Source: Psychrobacter luti
Lineage (GTDB): Bacteria > Pseudomonadota > Gammaproteobacteria > Pseudomonadales > Moraxellaceae
Length of the DNA: 64,000 bases
Direction of reading: 5' to 3'
NCBI RefSeq assembly: GCF_014192115.1
Contig: NZ_JACHXL010000003.1
Coordinates: 372,001 to 436,000, forward strand
Shown: positions 57,298 through 64,000 of the stretch, piece after piece
How the letters are laid out: each line of letters starts with the position of its first letter
Position numbering within the stretch: position 1 is the first letter of the stretch
Program-made: the position numbers and the translations under genes
Notes under the pieces: generated by a model
The model's database searches: none
What the model saw: the letters and a program-made list of their open reading frames with translations, nothing else
What the model was told of the DNA's origin: nothing

Positions 57298-59109
57298 TTA
57301 AGGCTCAACGATCTGCGTGACCGGCACTTGCTCAACGCTGGTCTCGTTAATAGTCGTCTTCTCTGTGAGTACGCCTACTGCCGCGTCTGTTTTGCCATCA
57401 TTATTGACATCAACGACCGCGGTTGGACTGAAGGTTGTCTTTTCTGTTGGTTGCGCTTGCTTAATCGCTTGCGCTTCTTGTACAGAAGCTACCCGAGCTG
57501 AACTAGCCGCATCAATGGCATCAACCGCTTTTGCTTTATTACTATTGGCAGGTAGATTCACCAATTGCACTAAGTTTTTATGCGGTACAGGAATAACCGT
57601 CGGTACGTCAAGGTTAGCGCCGCCGCCTAAGACTTGATAAAGCTCGACTTGGCTGATGATTTTTTGTAGCTCTAAATCTAAGATACCTTGCTGCGTTGAG
57701 AACAATGAACGCTGCGCATCAAGTACGTCTAAATAGTTTGCAATACCCGCTTTAAAGCGTGCATCTGCAATTTGATACGTCTGTTCAAAGTTATCTTGCA
57801 GACGGTATTGCGCGGCGAGCTGATCGCCCAAAGTCGCACGTGTGGCTAATACATCGGATACTTCGCGGAACGCCGTTTGGATAGACTTCTCGTAACCTGC
57901 TAACGTCTGTTCACGCTCAATTTTCGCCACATCGTAATTGGCATCCAAGCGACCAGCATCAAAGATAGGCACGCTAATACTTGGGCCAAATGACCAACCG
58001 ACCGAACCACTCTTAAACAAGTTATCTAAACTGCCGCTACTCAAACCTACGCTACTGGCTAGGCTGATAGATGGGAAGTAAGACGCGCGCGCCACTTCGA
58101 TATTGGCACCAGCGGCTTTTAGATTGTATTCTGCTTGCAACACATCAGGACGATAACGCAGCAACTCACTCGGCAAGCCTGCACTAAATATCTGCTGGCT
58201 AGTGATGTTGCTGACTGCAGGTGTTGGAATGAGATTGGCTGGAATCGGTCCACCCACCAAAAACTGCAGGGCATTACGTGCTTTTAAAATACTGCTTTGC
58301 GCCCGTAGGACGGCAAGTTTGGCATTTTCTAATGACGCACTTGCTTGCAAAGATGGCAGCTTAGGATCAATACCTGCTTCAAAGCGTTTATCGGCAATAA
58401 ATAGTGATTTCTCACGACTTTCAACCGTGGCCTCTGCCAACTTCAACTGCGCTAAGCTATAGCTTAAGTTGGCATAGCTTTGGGCAATATTACTAATCAG
58501 GCTGATTTGGGTCGAATCTTTCGCCGCTGTAGTGGCCAAGAAATTCTGTAACGCTTGATCTTTTAAGCTGGCGATTTTACCCCAAAAGTCTAATTCATAG
58601 TTGGCCAGACCAAGATTGACGTTATATGAGCTGTTAGGGTTTTTATCAGTTCTATTTTGTGCTGAGCGCGTGTAACCACCACTACCATCAATTCTAGGTA
58701 GGTCATTAAGATCGGTGATTTGATATTGCGCACGTGCTTTTTCAATCGCTAAGCGGGCACTTTCAAAGTCTTTGTTATTCTCTAAACCTAACGCAATCAG
58801 ACCTTTTAGGCGCTCGTCGCTATAGAAATTCTGCCAGCGATGACCAGCGATACTTGGCTGATCGGCGCTGCTGACCGTTTCTTTATCAAACGCACCATAG
58901 GTTTGTTCGATAGGCACATTCGGCTCAGCAAGGACAGGACGCATATCCGCTTTCGGAATGGTATTACAAGCCGCCATGCTTAACGCTAAAGCAGTCAAGC
59001 CGATTAGCCGACCGCCATTTTTGCGCAGTACTGCAAGCGCCGGTTGCGCAGTGGTAGCAATGTTTGCTACCGCTGCTGAGCTTAAGGTAATATTTTTTTG
59101 AGCACTCAT
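57298..59109 (-). CDS. Outer-membrane efflux channel (OprM/AdeK, NodT family) with C-terminal extension
   Basis: 603 residues. A lipobox MAAC follows a hydrophobic segment at about 35-48, after an unusually long n-region. The two OEP repeats (about 100-290 and 310-500) show RYRPDVLQAEYNLKAAGANIEVARASYFPSISL and RFKAGIANYLDVLDAQRSLFSTQQ, typical of NodT factors. The family ends near YQVLGGGA, but here about 100 further residues follow: an Ala/Gln-rich part, then DVNNDGKTDAAVG (near 567-579), like a calcium-binding DxNxDGxxD loop. The ATG overlaps the RND gene stop by 4 bases (ATGA), so the channel is coupled to the pump. Confidence 0.9.
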   Translation of the reverse strand: MSAQKNITLSSAAVANIATTAQPALAVLRKNGGRLIGLTALALSMAACNTIPKADMRPVLAEPNVPIEQTYGAFDKETVSSADQPSIAGHRWQNFYSDERLKGLIALGLENNKDFESARLAIEKARAQYQITDLNDLPRIDGSGGYTRSAQNRTDKNPNSSYNVNLGLANYELDFWGKIASLKDQALQNFLATTAAKDSTQISLISNIAQSYANLSYSLAQLKLAEATVESREKSLFIADKRFEAGIDPKLPSLQASASLENAKLAVLRAQSSILKARNALQFLVGGPIPANLIPTPAVSNITSQQIFSAGLPSELLRYRPDVLQAEYNLKAAGANIEVARASYFPSISLASSVGLSSGSLDNLFKSGSVGWSFGPSISVPIFDAGRLDANYDVAKIEREQTLAGYEKSIQTAFREVSDVLATRATLGDQLAAQYRLQDNFEQTYQIADARFKAGIANYLDVLDAQRSLFSTQQGILDLELQKIISQVELYQVLGGGANLDVPTVIPVPHKNLVQLVNLPANSNKAKAVDAIDAASSARVASVQEAQAIKQAQPTEKTTFSPTAVVDVNNDGKTDAAVGVLTEKTTINETSVEQVPVTQIVEP

Positions 59110-62100
59110 TGTGTATTATCTCCAAGGCTTACAGGCTGATAACTCTCAGAAGGCATTGGGTCAGAAGGCGTTGGGTTCTGCGGACCAGGTGTGCCGTCGC
59201 TGCCATCATCTCTATCGTTTGGTTTGTTGTTCTCGTATTTATGCGGGAACATACTACGAACCCAAATATAGAACATCGGAATAAAGAAGATACCTAAGAA
59301 AGTCGCAGTCACAACACCGCCAACCACACTGGTACCAATGGCGTTTTGACTACCAGAACCAGCACCTGTGGCGATGAATAATGGCACAACACCAAGACCA
59401 AAGGCAAGCGAGGTCATAATAATAGGACGCAGACGCTGACGTGCGGCAGTCATGACGGCCTCTTTTAGGGTATAACCTTCCTCTTGATGGTCCCTTGCAA
59501 ACTCAATAATCAAGATGGCGTTTTTGGCGGAGAGCCCAACCACGGTGAGTAGACCAACTTGCAAGTAAACATCATTGGATAAACCACGCAGCCAAGTGAA
59601 TACCACCGCACCAAGTACCCCAAGCGGAATAACTAATAGTACTGAGAATGGAATTGACCAGCTTTCATACAAAGCAGCAAGACATAAGAATACCACTAAG
59701 ATTGAGATAGCATACAGCATCGGCGCTTGAGCACCTGACTTTTGCTCTTCTAATGATAGACCTGTCCACTCGTAACTGATGCCTTCTGGTAACTGTTCAA
59801 CCATGGCTTCCATGGCCTCCATCGCTTCACCGGTACTAAGACCAGGAGCGGCACTACCTTGGATATTCATTGACGCCAGACTGTTATAGCGCGTGAGACC
59901 CGGTGAACCGGTTTCCCATTTACTACTAGAGAAAGCATCAAATGAGATCATCTCGTTGCTATCGTTACGGACATACCATTTACCGATGTCATCAGGATTG
60001 GTACGACTACTAGGCTCACCTTGTACAAACACACGCTTAACACGACCACGGTCAACGAAGTCATTGATATAACTTGAACCCCATGCGGTTGAGATTACGC
60101 TATTGATATTTGCCAACGACAAACCATAAGCGGCAGCTTGTTCTTGGTTGATATCAATTTTAAGCTGCGGCGCATCTTCTTGTCCGTTTGGACGTACGCC
60201 AGCTACTTTATCGTTTTGAGCGGCCATACCAAGCAACATATTTCGTGCTTCGAGTAGACCTTCGTGTCCGACACTACCTGAATCTTGGAGCATCAAATCA
60301 AAGCCACTAGAGTTACCAAGCCCGCTAATCGCTGGTGGGATGATATTAAAAACAGTTGCTTCGTTGATTTGGGTAAAGAAATAACCTTGTGCACGATCAG
60401 AGACTGCCCGCGCTGTATTTTCTTCACCCTTACGATCTGCCCAATCATTCAGTTTTACGAAGGCAAGACCGACGTTTTGTCCTTGTCCAACAAAACTAAA
60501 GCCTGCAATTGTAAACGCTGAAGCCACATTATCTGGCTCTTGGCTACTATAATAAGCGCTCACTTTATCGAGCACTGCTTGCGTTTCATTCAAAGTCGAG
60601 CCAGCAGGCAGCTGTACTGCGGTAAACATAATGCCCTGATCTTCTTCTGGTAAGAATGAACCAGGAATACGTAAGAATACCACTGCCATAATACCGATAA
60701 TAGCAGCATAGGCAATTAGATATAACCATTTCAAGCGGAAGCTTTTACCGACAAAATTTTCATAAGAGCGACTGGCTTTGGTAAAAGAGCGGTTAAACCA
60801 ACCAAAGAAGCCTTTTTGATTTTCGCTATTGCCTTTTTCATGGCTTTTACTGCGTTTTAGTAACGTCACACAAAGGGCAGGGGTAAAGATAAGTGCGACC
60901 AGTGCTGATAGCACCATACTGGTAATCAAGGTAATGGCGAACTGACGATAAATTACCCCAGTTGAGCCGCCGAAAAATGCCATCGGGACGAATACTGCTG
61001 ATAAGATAAGCGCAATACCTACAACGATTTTACTAATCTCACCCATTGACTGTATCGTAGCGTCTTTGATAGAGATATTTTGGTCTTCTTCCAAAAGCCG
61101 CTCGACGTTTTCTACCACGACAATCGCATCATCGACCAACAGACCGATGGATAGGACCATAGCAAACATGGTTAAGACGTTGATACTAAAGCCTGCAATA
61201 TAAAGTACTGCAAAGGTACCTAATAGAACCACAGGAACGGCAAGGGTTGGAATAATCGTCGCGCGCCAGTTCTGTAAGAAAATGAACATGACGATAAATA
61301 CCAAGACAATCGCTTCGATTAAGGTCATGACCACTTGTTCAATAGACAAGCGTACAAATGGCGTAGTGTCATAAGGAATAACTGACTTTAGACCGATAGG
61401 GAAGTTTGCTTCTAGCTCGGCGACTCGATCACCAACCAATTCGCGCGTTTCAAGTGCGTTCGCACCACTTGCGAGTGAGATGGCAAGACCTGCTGCTTCT
61501 TTACCGTTGAATAAGGCAATCGTACTGTAGTTTTCACTACCAATTTCAACCTTTGCAACATCGCCTAAACGTACTTGCGCGCCTGAAACATCGGTTTTTA
61601 GTAGGATGTTTTTAAATTCGTCAGGCGTTTTTAAATAACTCTGTACGGTGACGGTCGCATTAATAACTTGTTCATCGACATCAGCAGGTGCTTGACCTAA
61701 TTGACCTGCGGATACTTGTGCATTTTGCGCTCGTACCGCATTGACCACATCAGATGGCACTAAGCTATAGCCACGTAAGCGTTCAGGATCTAGCCAAATA
61801 CGCATGGCGTAAGAGGCACCAAACGCTTGGACTTGACCAACGCCTTCAACACGGCTGAGCTGATCGACGACATTAGAGTTGATGTAATCACCGATATCAG
61901 CGGGATCCATACTGCCATCTTCGGAGACAAAGCCAAATACGGCTAAGAAACCTTCAGAGGCTTTATTGACGTTGACGCCTTGACGCTGTACTTGCTCAGG
62001 CAGCGAGCTCATGGCGGCTTGTAATTTGTTCTGTACCTGAACCTGAGCGGTATCAGAATCTGTACCATTTTCAAAGAAAAGCTGTACAGAGGCACTACCG

Positions 62101-62354
62101 TTTGAAGAACTCGACGACTTCATATACATCAAGCCATCAAGCCCTTTCATACGCTGTTCAATAATCTGTACTACTGAGTTTTCAACAGTTTCAGCGTTAG
62201 CACCAGGATAGCTGGCACTGACTGTTACGGTTGGCGGCGCAATTGCCGGATACTGCTCAATCGGCAGGTTGATAACCGATATTATCCCGATGAGCATGAC
62301 TAAAATAGCCATCACCCATGCAAAAATAGGGCGATCAATAAAAAAACGTGACAT
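59106..62354 (-). CDS. RND multidrug efflux transporter, HAE1 family (AcrB/AdeJ-like)
   Basis: 1082 residues, twelve transmembrane helices and two large periplasmic loops. The N-terminus MSRFFIDRPIFAWVMAILVM and FIFLQNWRATIIPTLAVPVVLLG are typical. The proton relay Asp pair is in GLLVDDAIVVVENVERLL, and the conserved late stretch is VGLSAKNAILIIEFARDH (relay Lys). It resembles AdeJ of Acinetobacter, and pumps of this type expel dyes, detergents and antibiotics. A Pro/Asn/Asp-rich tail of 40 residues follows the last helix. It starts 35 bases after the fusion-protein gene with AGGGA upstream. Confidence 0.95.
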   Translation of the reverse strand: MSRFFIDRPIFAWVMAILVMLIGIISVINLPIEQYPAIAPPTVTVSASYPGANAETVENSVVQIIEQRMKGLDGLMYMKSSSSSNGSASVQLFFENGTDSDTAQVQVQNKLQAAMSSLPEQVQRQGVNVNKASEGFLAVFGFVSEDGSMDPADIGDYINSNVVDQLSRVEGVGQVQAFGASYAMRIWLDPERLRGYSLVPSDVVNAVRAQNAQVSAGQLGQAPADVDEQVINATVTVQSYLKTPDEFKNILLKTDVSGAQVRLGDVAKVEIGSENYSTIALFNGKEAAGLAISLASGANALETRELVGDRVAELEANFPIGLKSVIPYDTTPFVRLSIEQVVMTLIEAIVLVFIVMFIFLQNWRATIIPTLAVPVVLLGTFAVLYIAGFSINVLTMFAMVLSIGLLVDDAIVVVENVERLLEEDQNISIKDATIQSMGEISKIVVGIALILSAVFVPMAFFGGSTGVIYRQFAITLITSMVLSALVALIFTPALCVTLLKRSKSHEKGNSENQKGFFGWFNRSFTKASRSYENFVGKSFRLKWLYLIAYAAIIGIMAVVFLRIPGSFLPEEDQGIMFTAVQLPAGSTLNETQAVLDKVSAYYSSQEPDNVASAFTIAGFSFVGQGQNVGLAFVKLNDWADRKGEENTARAVSDRAQGYFFTQINEATVFNIIPPAISGLGNSSGFDLMLQDSGSVGHEGLLEARNMLLGMAAQNDKVAGVRPNGQEDAPQLKIDINQEQAAAYGLSLANINSVISTAWGSSYINDFVDRGRVKRVFVQGEPSSRTNPDDIGKWYVRNDSNEMISFDAFSSSKWETGSPGLTRYNSLASMNIQGSAAPGLSTGEAMEAMEAMVEQLPEGISYEWTGLSLEEQKSGAQAPMLYAISILVVFLCLAALYESWSIPFSVLLVIPLGVLGAVVFTWLRGLSNDVYLQVGLLTVVGLSAKNAILIIEFARDHQEEGYTLKEAVMTAARQRLRPIIMTSLAFGLGVVPLFIATGAGSGSQNAIGTSVVGGVVTATFLGIFFIPMFYIWVRSMFPHKYENNKPNDRDDGSDGTPGPQNPTPSDPMPSESYQPVSLGDNTQ

Positions 62355-62389
62355 AGTAAATCCCTAAGTCTTCCTAGCTTTGAATGGAA

Positions 62390-63733
62390 TTATTTGGCGG
62401 CTGATTTTGCAGCTTGCTGCGGTGTTTTGGCAGCAGGCTCTTTTGCAGCAGGCGCAGGGTTTGGATTTTCTAATGGCTTCGCAATAACCTCTTGTTCAGG
62501 CTTCACTTTTGCTCCGCCGATAACCACTACTTTATCGCCTGCTTGTAGACCGTCTGTAACCACCCATTGTCCTTTATAGGTACCATTAACAGTAACAGGA
62601 CGCACTTGGATTTTATTGTTTTCATCAACGATATAGACTTGCGTCTCACTCTTGGTTGAGCGCATGACTGCACTTTGCGGGACGAGTGCTGCATTGGTAA
62701 TGACGCTTTGAGTTAAGCGCGCACTGACATACATACCGGGTAATAAGATATTGCTTTTATTTGGGAAGACCGCACGTAAGGTCACCGCACCTGTAGATTC
62801 ATCAACTTTTGCTTCAGATAAAGCAAGTTCACCGCGTACGGGATAAGTTGAGCCATCTTCTAACACCAATTCAACCGAGTTCATTCCTGCTTGTGCTTTA
62901 CCTGCAGAGATTTGCTGGCGTAATTTGAGCAGCTCAGACGAAGACTGGCTGATATCGACATAGATAGGGTCTAAGCGTGAGATAGTCACTAAAGGAGTGG
63001 GTTGACCGGCGCTAACCAAAGTGCCAGCAGTTGCGCTAGAGCGATCACTACGACCTGAAAGCGGCGCACGTACGATAGTACGGTTTAAATCTAAAGTGCT
63101 TGCTTGTAAACCTGCCTTGGCGGTTTGGATGCCAGCTTTTGCGCTTTCAATACCGGCTTGTGATTGACCGATAGCAGCATTGGCGCTTTGCACGGCAGCC
63201 TGAGCAGTACGCACAGCAGTTTGTGCTTGGTCATACTGCTGCTTTGAGATGGCATCAATAGCAACCAAACCTTGCAGACGTTGCAAATCATTTTGTGCTT
63301 GTGATAGCGACGCTTGGCGGCTGGCCAAATCCGCTTTTGCATTAGCATTGTTAGCCAATGCCGTCTGATAGTTGGCTTCTGCTTGTGCTATCGCTGCCTG
63401 ACCACTGGTGATAGACGTTGCGTAGTTATCAGTATTGATACGATATAAAGGTTGGTCTTTTTTGACGTTGCTGCCCTCACGGAACAAAACCTCGTCAATA
63501 ATGCCATTAACCTGTGGGCGGACGTCTGCGGTTTGATAAGCCGCGGTACGTCCAGCAAAGGTCTGTACTTGAGGTATGGTGTCTAGAGTGACAGTCTGAA
63601 CGTTGACGACAGCAGGTGGCATTTGCTGCTGTGCGGCTGCGTCACCAGCTGCGTCCTCGTTTTTGTCACAGCCAACCAGTACAGCTCCAGATAGTACAGA
63701 TGCTATTACAAGCGCAAGAGTAGAGTGCTTCAT
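62390..63733 (-). CDS. RND periplasmic adaptor (membrane fusion) lipoprotein, AcrA/AdeI-like
   Basis: 447 residues from the ATG at 63733 (GAGG upstream), giving a signal with lipobox LVGC at Cys near 22; an earlier ATG nine codons up has no ribosome site. The domains are lipoyl/barrel-sandwich (RPQVNGIIDEVLFREGSNVKKDQPLYRI), then a long alpha-hairpin (about 90-200) rich in Gln/Ala repeats, APLSGRSDRSSATAGTLVSAGQ closing the lipoyl domain, and beta-barrel and membrane-proximal domains. The Pro/Ala/Lys-rich tail is longer than usual. First gene of the operon MFP-RND-OMF, likely controlled from the palindromic promoter upstream. Confidence 0.94.
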   Translation of the reverse strand: MKHSTLALVIASVLSGAVLVGCDKNEDAAGDAAAQQQMPPAVVNVQTVTLDTIPQVQTFAGRTAAYQTADVRPQVNGIIDEVLFREGSNVKKDQPLYRINTDNYATSITSGQAAIAQAEANYQTALANNANAKADLASRQASLSQAQNDLQRLQGLVAIDAISKQQYDQAQTAVRTAQAAVQSANAAIGQSQAGIESAKAGIQTAKAGLQASTLDLNRTIVRAPLSGRSDRSSATAGTLVSAGQPTPLVTISRLDPIYVDISQSSSELLKLRQQISAGKAQAGMNSVELVLEDGSTYPVRGELALSEAKVDESTGAVTLRAVFPNKSNILLPGMYVSARLTQSVITNAALVPQSAVMRSTKSETQVYIVDENNKIQVRPVTVNGTYKGQWVVTDGLQAGDKVVVIGGAKVKPEQEVIAKPLENPNPAPAAKEPAAKTPQQAAKSAAK

Positions 63734-63900
63734 CAATGTCCTCGGCAATATAAATATCATATAATAAATAATTACAGTATTAAAAGTTTAGGGGTAAATC
63801 TTAACGTAGTAGATATGAAAAGTAAGATGCATTTACCGTTGCCAATATATTAATCGCTAAACGCGTAACAATCGGATAAGCAGATTTAATTTAATGAATG

Positions 63901-63932
63901 ATTATAAACTATAGGGTATACCCTACAGTCAA
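63901..63932 (-). promoter_or_regulatory. MerR-type promoter of the RND efflux operon
   Basis: On the minus strand TTGACT (-35, 63927-63932) and TATAAT (-10, 63901-63906) are separated by 20 bases, longer than the usual 17. The spacer holds a perfect 14-bp palindrome TAGGGTATACCCTA (63912-63925), extending with one mismatch to 20 bp (CTGTAGGGTATACCCTATAG). A palindrome between over-spaced promoter elements is the known geometry of MerR/SoxR-family activation. The regulator gene is not in the window. The transcript would start about 160 bases before the adaptor gene. Confidence 0.7.
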
Positions 63933-64000
63933 GGTGCAAAAAACCGTTTTTGCGCCTCGTAACTGTCTTCTAGCTCAATAAATGCTTAATAGCCATTGAT

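Overview
The window reads as a chromosomal segment of a Psychrobacter-like member of the Moraxellaceae (Gammaproteobacteria). I infer this from the purN-purM-perM-hda order, the long (about 528 residue) isocitrate lyase, the AdeIJK/AcrAB-type efflux operon and the moderate-to-low GC content. No database search was possible, so the genus is an inference. Almost all of the window is core or metabolic DNA. No phage, integrase, transposase, rRNA operon or CRISPR array is visible.

Layout. 1-9 kb: 3' end of argG, a membrane-anchored protein of unknown function, an L,D-transpeptidase, a nitroreductase, a CYTH-CHAD triphosphatase, isocitrate lyase (glyoxylate shunt) and a LysR regulator. 9-22 kb: a succinate-semialdehyde-type dehydrogenase, purN/purM, a PerM-like AI-2E family transporter, hda, a DUF2057 protein, dps, a YcxB-like protein, serS and tkt. 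22-27 kb: the accessory-looking part. It holds an AT-rich two-gene unit (OLD/AAA15-type ATPase plus a TOPRIM/DUF4435-like partner), then yceI and a NERD-domain gene broken by an amber codon. 27-33 kb: a dppABCDF peptide transporter. 33-37 kb: an alcohol/aldehyde oxidation set (GMC oxidoreductase, DUF779, aldehyde dehydrogenase). 37-41 kb: a PIF1-like helicase, a GAPDH and tRNA-Ser. 41-47 kb: a lipoprotein, a ribbon-helix-helix protein, tRNA-Asn, an SMR pump, a YgjP-like metalloprotease, an EamA transporter, a fatty acid hydroxylase/sterol desaturase, a class I amidotransferase and tRNA-Val. 47-54 kb: an organic-acid uptake region (tctCBA, a MatC/SLC13-like carrier, a GntR/UTRA regulator, a TauE/SafE permease). 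55-64 kb: a glutathionyl-hydroquinone reductase, hemB and a three-gene RND efflux operon transcribed from a promoter with MerR-type geometry at the right edge.

The best candidate for an under-described system is the two-gene ATPase + TOPRIM-like unit at about 21,993-24,670. It resembles the split ATPase/nuclease logic of anti-phage modules such as PARIS and OLD/Gabija, has a 9-bp tandem repeat coding for (Ser-Glu-Asp)5 in the ATPase, and has a Cys/His cluster in the partner. Other signals worth a look are the 20-bp spacer palindromic promoter of the efflux operon, the unusual C-terminal extension of its outer-membrane channel, and the single-codon interruption of the NERD gene.
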